Of a stretch of DNA of 64,000 nucleotides, positions 50,501-61,076 are shown one piece after another. The stretch spans positions 310,001 to 374,000 of the forward strand of contig NW_026515525.1 in assembly GCF_014898815.1 (NCBI RefSeq), read 5' to 3'. Made by a program: the position numbers and the translations under genes. The stretch is from Panonychus citri (lineage: Eukaryota; Arthropoda; Arachnida; Trombidiformes; Tetranychidae). Under the pieces are notes generated by a model. The model was not told where the DNA came from and searched no databases. It saw nothing but the letters and a program-made list of their open reading frames with translations. Each line of letters starts with the position of its first letter. The stretch's first letter is position 1.

Positions 50501-52197
50501 TGTCATTGGAATTAGTTAGTAAGTTATTAAATTGATTAAAATGAAAATTATGTAAACATTGGTTTTCTTTCAAAGGGAATGTCAACATTTCAGATCGATA
50601 AAGATGCTGATTATGAATATAATCTGAATAATAATAGGGAATTCAGATTTTGGGTTAGTTTAATGGTGACTTTTATTGTGTCAATATGATGAAATGAATT
50701 ACCCTTGACTTTTATTGCCATTCAATTGTTAAATCAATAGTAATTGTCCTGATTTAAACTAAATTAAATGATCCGAGAGGAAACAAATGATATGCAAGTT
50801 TACCTACAATTGAGGTTGAAAATTTTTCCTCTCCGTCAATTTATTCAGGGTAAATTACAAATCTACGAAATTGTAGTTAAAATAATGAATTTAAAGTTTA
50901 ACCCACTAATCATCTTGATATTTACGACAAAGTAGAAGATGAAATCATCAACAATCAACATGAATATCTGAGAATCATTGAACAATTTTCACATTCACCC
51001 AGAATGAAACCACTATTATCTGTTTTTATGCTTGGTTTATTCTCGGTCTGATTAAATGACGTATCGATATTGGTAAATGATCGAGAAAAAATTGAATCAC
51101 AGAACGGAACGATTAATATGATGCTAATGAGAATCTATGATAAAAATATCTCTTGAAGAGAGAGTGTATCGAGAACAAAATTATTTTAGCTCAATTTCAT
51201 CTTCATGTAAACTCAATTATTTAGAAACAGCGATCCTATCACATAAAGAAATAGAGAGATGTAATTTTGTGAAGAAATAACAAAGTTACCAGAAGAAAGA
51301 GTAATTAGTTGTATTGTTTTGATTTCTAAGCCTCTTAATCTTTACTCTAATTCAAACTTAAGAATAATCTTAGCTATTTATTTCTGTGAAACTTGAAACT
51401 TGATGAAAAGTTGAATTCGTTTCCATAGTAAATAAGTAATAATTTTCAATTGAAATTGATAATTGAATGTGAGAATTAACAATTTGTTTCCAGTTAAATT
51501 TGCATGTAAATTTAAATGCAAATTTTACCAACTTATCCAATCATTTCCAGGGATTAAGAGTGAAACTCAAATTTGAATTTCATCATTGAGATTAGCGACT
51601 CAGAGTTTTCAGAATGATTGAGCAAAAAAAAACTCTTCAAATTTTAATGACCTAATAATTATATCTAATGATCGTTATCACAGTTTATGTAGTAAATTGA
51701 TACAAGAATCGGGTATGGGTGTTAATGTGAATGTCAATGGAGTAAACAACATGAGTATTAGGTGATGGATATTAGGTCATCACAAGTTGACATTATACTT
51801 TGCTTGTCTTTCTCTGTATCATAAGTGATTGTCAACAAGAACCAGAAACAAAAAACACCAAAAAAAAAACAATAAGAAAGTCAACTGTCATTGTCTTAAC
51901 AAGAAAATCAAATCAATCTTAACTCGATTAGTGAGCAAGAAAAATAAACTTGTACAGTTTATGATGATAATAAATAAAAGCAGCAACAACAATCAATGAA
52001 AAAAAAAGCACCAATAAAACTGATAATTTCATTTGATAATCAGTTAACTTGTTAATCTTTACAGCGATCAATATAATGAAACTTTTTTGTTTCATTGCTT
52101 TTTTTAAGCACTTGAAGTTATCATGTTTTCATTCAATTATCGGTCTTCACAATTGTAAGACAGAATAATTGTAAAAAAAAGCAAAGGGGTTGAACTT
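45590..52197. other. Intergenic, no gene recognised
   Basis: About 6.6 kb of AT-rich DNA upstream of the Sidestep-type gene. It holds a (CT)n microsatellite at 47463-47499 and GAT/TGA triplet runs at 46446-46467 and 50027-50054. A slightly GC-richer patch at about 48300-48670 (with GATCGCGCAAG) shows no open frame and could be an old repeat or an RNA. No exon with plausible splice sites was found. It presumably contains the Sidestep promoter. Confidence 0.5.
47463..47499. repeat. (CT)n microsatellite
   Basis: About 18 uninterrupted CT units. Confidence 0.95.
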
Positions 52198-53362
52198 TGT
52201 GGGGAAAATTTGAGATGAGGAGGTTAGATGATCAATTTGAGATCGATGGATGTGATTGAGATAAAACTCGGAAAAGTCTGTAGGCTTGAAGACAAGAGTT
52301 CAGAAGATTTTCGGTCCCACAAAATACCGAATACACGATTCTTTTAGGATCACTGAGTTTCTCTATTGTACTTACGCTTGTGTTTTCACTTTCACTGATA
52401 ATTCTAAAGAATTCAGATTTGGACAATTAAACATAAAATGTCTAATTAAAGAAGGTTGAATTTTAGGAACTTGAGAGATGGATGGATTGTAACACTTAGA
52501 AGTGCAGAATCACCTTAATTAAAATTGAGAGATTAAAGATGAGCAAGTTAACTATTTTAATGTTAAACATTGACTGAAGATTATAGAGGAAAATTATTCT
52601 TTTAGAATAAAAAAAAAAGGGGTGACAATTAAGGGGATATCAATTAATGATGAAAAGGGGTTACAATTAAAACAAGGGGAAAACAAATTAATCAAATTAA
52701 CCAAGTTAATCATATTAGTGATGAGGTGAAACTATTGTTACAAAGTAACTCTTTTAGTCTCTATGTCTCGACATTATGAACAATATGGTTAACATGTAGA
52801 GAAGATAAAAAAGATAAAAATTAACCAAGATAAGTCTTTAGACTTAACAATGGTAAAGGCTAAAAATAAAAGAAAGAAAAAAGAAAGAGGGAGAGAAAGA
52901 GAAAATCAGGTCTCTTACTTTTGTTTAATTTTGGTCAACTTAAAAGATGTAGAGATTTGGGTAGATACAATTAAGAAAATTAGTTAATTGTAATTAACTG
53001 AATTAACATTAACTATATCTTTAGATATAGATTTGAATTTAGATTAATTTCCATTGGACAATTAGTTAGGAATATAAATTAATCAACTCAATCAGTTAAT
53101 CAGGGATACTAATTAATTAGATTGGTTAAGAGTAACAATCAAGAAATTTACAACTATAGTTGTGGGAGTGGGAAAACTAATGTTAACAATGGAAAATTAA
53201 GAAACAAAATTTAAATTGTTGAATTTATAAAATGAAAATAAAGAAAAGCACAACAATTAACTAATTGTTGAGATGAAGAAAAAGGAAATTAGAAAATTTA
53301 AATTGATTCCAAATCATGATAGTGATGGAAAAGGAAGCCTGAGGATTTCAAGATTTTCTACC
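52198..53362 (-). repeat. 3' LTR
   Basis: 52198 to 53195 aligns with 62994 to 64000. Its outer edge is TGTGGGGAAAATTTG, which reads ...CCCCACA on the element's sense strand. The inner edge is uncertain because the other copy is truncated by the window. I place it near 53362, next to the purine-rich GGGGACTGAAGGG on the minus strand, a likely polypurine tract that overlaps the stop of the last reading frame. Confidence 0.8.
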
Positions 53363-53364
53363 CT

Positions 53365-54270
53365 TCAGTCCCCAGCACTTTGATGAAGATACTTCTTCAG
53401 GGTTTCCTTTGGAATCCTATTGTGATTTGGTGGTGATGTGGATGAAGATGATGATTGAACTTCGGGAGGAGATGGAGTGTTCGGCCTAACATGGTGTGGA
53501 TGGAGCGGGTTTTTCCTTGGATCTTGAGAACCAAATGATAAGGGAGGGTCTGAGAGATTATCCAATATGTATTTTACTGAAGAATCCAGGGCTTGATTAG
53601 GTGAGGTTGATGATGAGGAAGATCCTGAGGGAACATTTTCAAAAAGCTTTTTCATTTCCGCTTGAGAGACTAATGGATGAACAGTTTCATCGAGTCCAAG
53701 CTGATAAGCAACGGGGTTATTGTTTTTTCTTTGGGATGAGTTCGGAGGATGAACGATATTGAACAGGGTAAATGGTGAAGGTTTTTCATATGATGATGAT
53801 GTTGGAGGTCTCACAATTCTTGTTGAAACCATTGATGGAGGTGATGAGGATGATGATGATGATGGAATTGGTGATGGTGCGGGGGAAACGCATTGGAATG
53901 ATGAGTATTCCGGGTTCTCTCGGTGATGTTGATGATATGACCAGTCGAGTGGCCACTTTGCTTTTTTCGAATCTATCAATTCAGTGAGTTTCTTGTGTAA
54001 ATACGAAACTTTATCATTTCGCACGTAGAATTGAATAGATTGATTGTGGATTCCACGACCAGTGGACTTGACTTTTTCCTCGATATCTTGCCAGAATGCC
54101 ATATACATCCTCATAGCGGTAAGAGCTTCGACGGCGGGTGAGTGGGGTCTGTCTCTAATTGTGTATCCACTGAAGATGATGAAAGCAAGAAGAGATAATG
54201 AGGCGGGTGTAGTCCGATAGGAGAAATAAACAGTGACATCTCGCATCTTAGGTCGAAGAATGTCGATCAT
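53365..54270 (-). CDS. Retroelement distal frame: end of exonuclease-like region, Pro/Ser tail
   Basis: 301 codons ending at TGA (53365-53367) against the likely polypurine tract. The first 70 residues (SLSLLAFIIFSGYTIRD, then HSPAVEALTAMRMY) resemble the last conserved block of REXO/ISG20-type DEDDh exonucleases, where a His precedes a conserved acidic residue and a helix. The remainder is a low-complexity Pro/Ser region with repeated PSSSS runs. The frame differs from that of the upstream integrase-fused frame by a break near 54275-54310, so it is probably its continuation in another frame rather than an independent gene. The exonuclease relationship is inferred from pattern only. Confidence 0.6.
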   Translation of the reverse strand: MIDILRPKMRDVTVYFSYRTTPASLSLLAFIIFSGYTIRDRPHSPAVEALTAMRMYMAFWQDIEEKVKSTGRGIHNQSIQFYVRNDKVSYLHKKLTELIDSKKAKWPLDWSYHQHHRENPEYSSFQCVSPAPSPIPSSSSSSSPPSMVSTRIVRPPTSSSYEKPSPFTLFNIVHPPNSSQRKNNNPVAYQLGLDETVHPLVSQAEMKKLFENVPSGSSSSSTSPNQALDSSVKYILDNLSDPPLSFGSQDPRKNPLHPHHVRPNTPSPPEVQSSSSSTSPPNHNRIPKETLKKYLHQSAGD

Positions 54271-54289
54271 CAGGGAAAGTTGTAGACAT

Positions 54290-57200
54290 TTAGTAGAGAA
54301 ACAAGTCCAGCACCAACAATTTGTTTAGCACAGGCCAAAAGCAAAGAACTTGATCTCTAACTGACGCGAGGTGTTTGGCGAATTTTAAATCGTCTTTTGT
54401 TAACCCATGAAAGTGGGTATCCATGAAGTGAATGTCCTTATAGTGGACTAGGGTTTCATAAACGACATCACAGTTACCGTCAATGATAACAATCCAAACG
54501 GGATGATGTACGATTTTTCGAACTCCTTCGGCATTGAATCGAATTATTCGAACATATGAAGCATTGATCGAATAAACATTGGAAGGATCAGGATGTTCAC
54601 TGATTTGTTCGGCCAGAAATTCTTTTTGATTCGAAGAGAGATCTTCGACTTGTTGGTCCACCAGCGCGTTGAAAATAGCAGCGGCTTTATTTTTTCGATT
54701 GACTCGATATTCGAGTCTGAGCGGGTTAGAGGTGGAGGAAGATTTTGTCAGGGTTACCAATTCTCTTAGGGATGGAAACCATTCGGAAATTTTATTTTTA
54801 ACAACATTTTGCTCTTCCAGGGTCAATCTAGAAAGAGGGTTAATGGCAGTGTAGGGGGTGTTTGGTTGACCAGCATCAGGGGATAACCTGAGAGGTGAGC
54901 AAGGAAGATCATGTTTGGGTCTTCCCTCACTGAACTTTAACCATTCTTCCGAATCTTTGAGAAGATAGTGGGGAACGGGATTTGACTTGGATGACCAAGT
55001 AGTTCGAGGTCGAAATGGAGCTGGAGCGTAAGAGAGAACGGGAGGAAAGCCTATTGTTCGAACAAATTCTTCATTTTCTGATAGGGGAAGAGTAGGGTCT
55101 TTTCTTTTGTTGAAAGTTTCCCAAAAACCTAATCTAAGATTCGCATGAGAACGAATGCTAGTGTCCGATAAAAGAGGGTCAGTTGGATTTTCTTCTTTGT
55201 TAACCAAAAGACAGGCATATAATTCGAATTTTTGTTCGAAGTTGAACTCGTGGGTTGAGTAGGAGATTTGCGGAGTGGGTGCGAGTTTGATGTGAGGAGG
55301 GATGAAGCTAACTAAACGCTTTGGATTGATGGAGGAAAGTTCCTTTACAGAGGAGCCTTGACGAAAGATTGAAATTGATTCGAGATCCACTTCTTCCCTA
55401 AACAATCCTAATCGACATTTTGATTCGTGAGCCGAAAGCAAATTAGGACTTAATTGTTTAGCGCAGAGAGTGTACCTACAATTAAATTTACAGTTTCGAT
55501 AGTTAACGTAAGTTGATGAATAAGTAATCGAGCTGTAAGTGGGGTAGTCATCGATGGAGGAAAAGTTTCTTAAACATGATGGAAAGAGGCAAATGAATTT
55601 ATTGGGTCTCGAAGGTGGAGTGAGTTTTAAAATTGCGATCAAATTTTGCACGAAAATAACGCAATTGGTACAATACCAATGCTTACAAAAGTCGCATTCG
55701 ATGGGGATAAGAGAGATTTGCTCACAGAAGAAGCAACGAATTTCATTAATAAATGAATCTAACTTTTCATGGGTGACTGAAGATTTTGATATACCTTTAG
55801 GTATTTTCGGAAGAGGAACTGAATAGATAATTTCATCTTGATAAAGGTTTAGAAAAAGTTTTTCTCTAATCATCTTTTCGAATTTCTGTCTGATATTTTT
55901 GAAATTCTGATTTTTCATTAAGACTAATTGTCTAACTTGATTGTATTTTTCGATCGAAACATGATCGGGAAGTTCTGAAGGAAGAGGCGCAGGGATTTCG
56001 TTTGGAAAGAATTTAGGAAATTCACCGGGCTTAGGGTATTTATTCGGTTCGGAAGAAGTAGATGGTAAAAAGTTAGAGAGGTTCGACTTAACAATGATCT
56101 TACCTTGAGTTTCTTCTTCCATTTGATTCCGGAGAGAAATTTTCCTTAATTGGTTTGGATGAGAGGAAGCAATTGAATCTAAAGATTCAATAGAAACTGA
56201 ACGTTTAAGAGTTTGTTGGGTAACCAGAGGAGATTGAAATTTCACAGTTTTCAGTTCAACAGTTTTTCTTGGTGGTGAGTTGAGGTCGATGAGGGGATGA
56301 TCGGGTTCGGTTGAAGAGGCAATTGGACCAGGGATGTACCAACAATCAGGGTCACTTTCATAACCACAGTTTGGAATAACAGATTTCAAGAGATGAGAAT
56401 TAGCACGTTTGTTGGAGAAAGAAACGGGAACACTAGAAGGTGTGGGTGGTGAGTTCGGGTTTTTGTCCATTTTCACTTTTTGGTTAATTAGCTTTTTGAC
56501 GCTAAATTGTTGATAATGGCGATGAGAGGGATGATTAATCTTGAGATGATTAATTTGATGAAGGCACTTAAAGGCACTTTGAGTCAACAGTTCGGAAGCA
56601 CTTTTCACTTCACTGAAGATGGCGGAGGAAATTTTAACACTGAAGTGTTGGGGTGATGAAGGTGAAGAACAATTTAGTTGAACTTTATAATTTTCACAAT
56701 TCTCAGAATTCTGGTGAATTACTAATAATTGAAACAAAATTAAATCTAAAGATTTTACTAAATTGAACAAAGAAAAATTTTCAAGGTGGAGATGAGAAAT
56801 TAGGTTAATAAAAATCAACTTGACTCTAAATGACCAAAGAGTTAAATGAAGAGGAAACAAAGACAAAGGCGGGTAAAGGTAATTAGCGAAACTAACGCCT
56901 TCAACAGAGGAAAGGGGAAACTTAAAAAGAATAGAATTTTTCTTTTCAACAGATGTTAATCTAATTTCGAATTTAGAACAATCTAAATCACTAGAATGAT
57001 CGAAATTAATTTTTCTGGAAAATTTTAAATTCTTATCACTGTAGTGATCAACTTGAGAACAACAATTAAAGTTAATTAGAAAAATATTCTCATTATCATT
57101 TTCTAATAATAAAAAATTAAACAATACAAAAACTTTTTGGTTTCTTAATTGTTGTCTGGTTAACATTTTTTCTTGATTGTTAACAATTAACTTTGGCTGT

Positions 57201-58618
57201 TCGATTATCTGTTGATCAGATGTTCGATATTTTCTTTTTTGTTTTTGAGGAATATTGTTAATTAATTCATCACTGTAGTGATCAGTAATTAACTGATTGT
57301 TACAATTAGAATTTTTAATTGGAGAGGAAGGAAGATTTGACTGAGGAAGATTATGAATAAAATCATTTAGATTTTCATCATTATTTGGGTTAATTGGGTC
57401 ATTTGAATTTTCATTAGGAATTGAATCGGAATTAAGATCTTCATTTTCAACATAATCATTATCACTGAGTGATTGAAATTGGTTGTCAGTAATTAACTCA
57501 ATTTCGGGGGAATTGAAGTCTTCATTTTCTAAGTAAGAATCGGGGTTGAAAAAATTTTCTCTGAGGTTTAACATCTTTGTGGTTAACTTTCCTGTATATT
57601 TCTTTGTATTAGAAACATTGGAGATGAAGAGATTAAAGCTTAGAGTGTCTAATAACATAAGTGCACCTTTCTTAAGACCACAAACTAAATAAGGGCCATG
57701 ATAGCGATTTCGAAGTTTTTTAGAAATTGTTGAATCTGGAGATTCATTTTTAACTAGAAGATAATCTCCAATATCGTAGGGAGATTGAGGATGAAGGGAT
57801 TTGGTTCTGTTAATCTGGTAAAGTTGTTGGGAATTAAGTCGCGCGTAAGCAATTTTACGGGCTTCGGTTACGGTCACAGGGGAATTGTGGTTAATGGACA
57901 AGTAATTGTCAAGGGGTTTATTAGGCTCGCGACCAAAAACAAGGAAGTAAGGACTGAAGCGAGTAATCTTGTGGACGGATGAGTTGATTGCATACAGAGA
58001 TGCTTGGAGAGCGGAGACCAAATTTTTTGTACCTTTGGCACAAACATAAGCACGAAGTCTTTCTGCAATTGTGCGATTGCATCTTTCGACAATGCCTTGG
58101 GATTGAGGGTGGTAAGGGGTACTGGTGTCATGAACAATACCATGTTTTTCTATGAACTTTTTAAATTCATCCGAAGTGAAATTTGTTCCTAAGTCGGTTT
58201 GGATGTGGGTTGGGAAACCGAAGAGATGAAAGAAATTGGAGAGAAAGTTGATTACAGTTGTAGCTGTTTGGTTGAGGGTCATTTTCGCGTACACAAATCG
58301 CGATAAAACATCGACGATGACGAGGATGTATTTTTTAGAATTTCCAATTGTTATCGGGCCTTGAACGTCAAGTTCAAATCGGGTTAGAATTTCTTGAGGA
58401 ATGGGTTTGATGGAGGGATCAACATAAATGATGTTGGAAGGTTTTGCTAAGTTGCAAACTAAACAGTTTTCACACAACTTTTTCACTTCATCATAGAGGA
58501 ATTTGCACCAAAATCGTCGAGCGATATTTAAGTAGGTTTTTTCTGTGGCGAAATGGCCACCGAGGGTTGATTCATGCTCAAGTTGGAATATCTCTTTTAA
58601 GATTTCAGGATCAATCAC
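54290..58618 (-). CDS. Integrase fused in frame to zinc-cluster and exonuclease-like region
   Basis: 1442 codons; the integrase frame continues upstream without a stop to about 58903. Integrase (residues 1 to about 330) has the zinc-binding pair H15/H22 with Cys49-Cys55 (CENCLVC) and the catalytic triad D84, D142 and E178, then a GDYLLVK C-terminal motif. It inserts element cDNA into the genome. Residues 360-520 are Asn/Asp-rich. Residues 525-716 are unusual Phe/Leu-rich sequence that may be a spacer left open. From Met717 (56470) a new unit appears: Pro/Ser-rich, then C962, C965, C975, C978, H980, C983, C986, C1010 and C1015, a RING/PHD-like zinc cluster. The last 90 residues (DGNCDVVYETLV, HGLTKDDL) resemble the start of REXO1/GOR exonucleases. 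The canonical DxE of that fold is not visible, so activity is doubtful. Confidence 0.8.
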   Translation of the reverse strand: MIDPEILKEIFQLEHESTLGGHFATEKTYLNIARRFWCKFLYDEVKKLCENCLVCNLAKPSNIIYVDPSIKPIPQEILTRFELDVQGPITIGNSKKYILVIVDVLSRFVYAKMTLNQTATTVINFLSNFFHLFGFPTHIQTDLGTNFTSDEFKKFIEKHGIVHDTSTPYHPQSQGIVERCNRTIAERLRAYVCAKGTKNLVSALQASLYAINSSVHKITRFSPYFLVFGREPNKPLDNYLSINHNSPVTVTEARKIAYARLNSQQLYQINRTKSLHPQSPYDIGDYLLVKNESPDSTISKKLRNRYHGPYLVCGLKKGALMLLDTLSFNLFISNVSNTKKYTGKLTTKMLNLRENFFNPDSYLENEDFNSPEIELITDNQFQSLSDNDYVENEDLNSDSIPNENSNDPINPNNDENLNDFIHNLPQSNLPSSPIKNSNCNNQLITDHYSDELINNIPQKQKRKYRTSDQQIIEQPKLIVNNQEKMLTRQQLRNQKVFVLFNFLLLENDNENIFLINFNCCSQVDHYSDKNLKFSRKINFDHSSDLDCSKFEIRLTSVEKKNSILFKFPLSSVEGVSFANYLYPPLSLFPLHLTLWSFRVKLIFINLISHLHLENFSLFNLVKSLDLILFQLLVIHQNSENCENYKVQLNCSSPSSPQHFSVKISSAIFSEVKSASELLTQSAFKCLHQINHLKINHPSHRHYQQFSVKKLINQKVKMDKNPNSPPTPSSVPVSFSNKRANSHLLKSVIPNCGYESDPDCWYIPGPIASSTEPDHPLIDLNSPPRKTVELKTVKFQSPLVTQQTLKRSVSIESLDSIASSHPNQLRKISLRNQMEEETQGKIIVKSNLSNFLPSTSSEPNKYPKPGEFPKFFPNEIPAPLPSELPDHVSIEKYNQVRQLVLMKNQNFKNIRQKFEKMIREKLFLNLYQDEIIYSVPLPKIPKGISKSSVTHEKLDSFINEIRCFFCEQISLIPIECDFCKHWYCTNCVIFVQNLIAILKLTPPSRPNKFICLFPSCLRNFSSIDDYPTYSSITYSSTYVNYRNCKFNCRYTLCAKQLSPNLLSAHESKCRLGLFREEVDLESISIFRQGSSVKELSSINPKRLVSFIPPHIKLAPTPQISYSTHEFNFEQKFELYACLLVNKEENPTDPLLSDTSIRSHANLRLGFWETFNKRKDPTLPLSENEEFVRTIGFPPVLSYAPAPFRPRTTWSSKSNPVPHYLLKDSEEWLKFSEGRPKHDLPCSPLRLSPDAGQPNTPYTAINPLSRLTLEEQNVVKNKISEWFPSLRELVTLTKSSSTSNPLRLEYRVNRKNKAAAIFNALVDQQVEDLSSNQKEFLAEQISEHPDPSNVYSINASYVRIIRFNAEGVRKIVHHPVWIVIIDGNCDVVYETLVHYKDIHFMDTHFHGLTKDDLKFAKHLASVRDQVLCFWPVLNKLLVLDLFLY

Positions 58619-59334
58619 GAGTCGAGTTCCAAAGGGGGTTCGTGAGTCCTTTCGGTAGAGAAGATTGTCTTTTAAAACATATCGTTTAGCAGCAATCGAA
58701 TTTGAATTGGAAAGTTGAGAGATGAGGGACTGAACATCAGGGTTGTTTTTCTGAGCGGTTCTTACTTTTTCCTTCCATAAGGAAAATTCTTGAGGAGATG
58801 ATTTGGAATGAGGTTGAAGATGTGCTATTTCTGAGGTGACTGAATATAAAAGTAGAGGAGGATCTTTGATTTGCTCGTAATCGAGAATAGGAGCTTCAAA
58901 GGAGGTTAATCAAATTCATTCCAATATCATAGTAGTGATGGAATGATGGGTCTTCAACATATTCGTTAAGAAAATTTTGTCTAAAACTCTTCTTCGGGAT
59001 CGATAGTTTTCTATGGTCCCATTCGGACTGATAACGGGAGAAACAGTCGGAGGATGAGTTAATCCTTTTTATAAATGACTTTAAAATTATAAGATGAGAG
59101 CATAATTGACCATCTTTGGAGTCTAGAATTTTAAAATTAATTTTGGGAGCTGACACAGGGTATGGTGGTCAGTCTCGATTAGGAAATTTTCACCATCGAG
59201 ATAGTGAGTACTTGTACACACCGACAAGAATTGCTAGAAGTTCTTTTCTGAAACACTGTAATGAAGTTGATGCTTCAGTAATTTTGGGAGAAAAGGAAAT
59301 TGGGAGCCAATGGCTTACGGTTTCAATTGGGTTT
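58619..59334 (-). pseudogene. RNase H remainder and integrase N-terminal linker, broken frames
   Basis: The part between reverse transcriptase and integrase is spread over at least three frames. RNase H starts in the RT frame (VDASDVAVGGILLQ, carrying its first catalytic Asp). It continues in another frame around 59190-59330 (ITEASTSLQCFRKELLAI), then in the frame around 58896-59156, and the linker rejoins the integrase frame near 58903. Each switch is about one base, so these are small indels, real or from sequencing. Confidence 0.65.
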
Positions 59335-60180
59335 TCAGTTGAAATCTTCAGATTTGTCGTCTTCCTGTAATAGGATTCCACCAACAGCAACATCAGATGC
59401 ATCGACGGAGATTTTACGACGAAGTTTAGGGTTGAAATGTACCAAGAGCGTGGTATTGATGAGAGATGATTTGAGAGAATCGAGGGCTTGTTTGTCAGCG
59501 GGGAGAATTTTGAATTTTCGTTCTTTTGAAATTAAACGATAAAGTGGAGCGGCGATGGAGGAATAGTTTTTTATGTACCTGGAGAAATAATTATAACATC
59601 CTAGGAGGGATTGAAGTTCACGGACAGTTTTAGGGTATCGGAGGTTAACTAGGGCTTGAACCTTTTTAGGGTCGGGACGGATTCCTTCACCTGAGACTAA
59701 ATGTCCTAACAATAAGATTTCGGTTTCACCGAAGTGACACTTTTCTGGCTTAACTTTTAGATTGTATTTTCTCAATCTTTCTAACACCAATATCGTATTA
59801 GCGATGAGATCGGAAAAAGTTACACCAACAACAGGGATATCGTCAAAGTATCCAATACAATTGACATATTGTAACCCTTCAAGAACTTTGTTCATGAATC
59901 GCTGGAATATGAATGGAGCACCGGCGAGTCCCATGGGGAGTCGTTTGTACTGGTACTTACCATCCGGGGTTACAAACGCTGTTTTCTCTCTTTCGGAAGG
60001 AGGAAGTTCTATTTGGTGGTAACCTTGTGCCAGGTCGAAAAGGTTGAAGAATTGTCCACCTCGAACGACTTCGAGACAGTCGTCGATTCTGGGCATGGGA
60101 TGTCTCGGAATTTTAGTGAGACGATTCAAGAGACGATAATCAGTTACCATCCTATGAGAGCCATCTGATCGAGGAACCAA
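59335..60180 (-). CDS. Reverse transcriptase (Ty3/gypsy pol), start truncated
   Basis: 281 codons covering most of the RT palm and the first RNase H strand. It copies element RNA to cDNA. Motifs in order: DGSHRMVTDYRLLN, FDLAQGYHQI (first catalytic Asp), LPMGLAGAPFIFQRF, the active site YFDD at residues 111-114, and LLGHLVSGEGIRPDP followed by ELQSLLGCYNYFSRYI, all typical of Ty3/gypsy. The upstream fingers region (60181-60326) is present but frame-broken. The Phe in YFDD is a minor variant of the usual YxDD. Confidence 0.9.
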   Translation of the reverse strand: MVPRSDGSHRMVTDYRLLNRLTKIPRHPMPRIDDCLEVVRGGQFFNLFDLAQGYHQIELPPSEREKTAFVTPDGKYQYKRLPMGLAGAPFIFQRFMNKVLEGLQYVNCIGYFDDIPVVGVTFSDLIANTILVLERLRKYNLKVKPEKCHFGETEILLLGHLVSGEGIRPDPKKVQALVNLRYPKTVRELQSLLGCYNYFSRYIKNYSSIAAPLYRLISKERKFKILPADKQALDSLKSSLINTTLLVHFNPKLRRKISVDASDVAVGGILLQEDDKSEDFN

Positions 60181-60326
60181 TAATGATGGTGCACCTCAAG
60201 CGCATCCGAGGGTTCGATCAGGTCATGTTGGATCATGTCATTAATGATCTCACGAAAACTCCACGGCGATGAATGTTACAGTTGTAGGGTTTTGGTACGG
60301 GATAATTTGATTTTCTAAATCAATTT

Positions 60327-60734
60327 TCACTGGACAAACAGATGATGAGACAAATCCAAGATCGTTTTGTGTTTGGAAAAAACATCTTGATAGTTTTCGA
60401 AAAGTTCGAGAAGTTCATTTTGTTGAGATGAACTTAGATTTGGGTTGATTCTTGACTTAATCTTGTCAAGGAAGGATTGAGTTTTTGATTCGGTAATTTC
60501 GTTTTCACTAACGAGCATACACCGAGCGATTATTGATTGTTGAGGAAAATTTTTGAATTTGTTTTCTTCAGATGGGATTTGAATTGTTGTTAGATTTGGA
60601 TGATGAGTGGATGTAGTTGAGGAATTGTTAATTGTATGAGTTGAATGAGATGAATGAGTTGAGGAGAGTCCAGATATAATCGGCAGCATTACCAGTAACT
60701 TTAATAGAAGTTTCAATGATGAAGTCAGTTTCAT
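60327..60734 (-). pseudogene. Protease-to-RT linker fragment of pol
   Basis: 135 codons containing NELLELFENYQDVFSKH, the short acidic motif that precedes the RT fingers in gypsy pol. Its first half is Ser/Thr/His low complexity. It is in a different frame from both the protease remnant and the RT frame. Confidence 0.55.
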
Positions 60735-60740
60735 CAGGGT

Positions 60741-61076
60741 ACAGAATCGGATAAAAGTCAGGTTATTTAATTCAGGAGAATTGGGGTTTCTTTGACAGAG
60801 ATATCATACTCATTTCCGTCAGAAAGAATTTTCATGTAAAAAACATGAAGGAAGGCATTCCCTAACAAAAATACGGGTTCAAATTTTTCACAAATTTGGA
60901 ATTTGATGATGCGGGATTCGTCCATACCATTATGCTTAAATATTGCATACGAAAACCAAAAAATCTACATAGACTCCTGATGCAATACCTTTTAGGGTTC
61001 TGTTCACCTTTATAACGTGAGCTTGAAGGAGGAAGCTAGACCGGCATCGATAACACAAGCTGACGCTCGGTGTCTA
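60741..61076 (-). pseudogene. Aspartic protease remnant
   Basis: Just after the gag stop, the -1 frame encodes the beginning of a retroviral-type aspartic protease active site (LIDT) near 61067-61078. The rest of the active-site motif and the next strand are in another frame, so a one-base loss near 61065-61068 splits the catalytic motif. Further stops and frame changes follow. The protease normally cleaves Gag and Pol. The -1 relation between gag and this frame is typical of gypsy gag-pol. Confidence 0.55.

Noticed and set aside
53365..56470. Envelope gene in the third-gene position of the retroelement
   Set aside because: No signal peptide, membrane segment or fusion-type features; the region is zinc-cluster and exonuclease-like instead.
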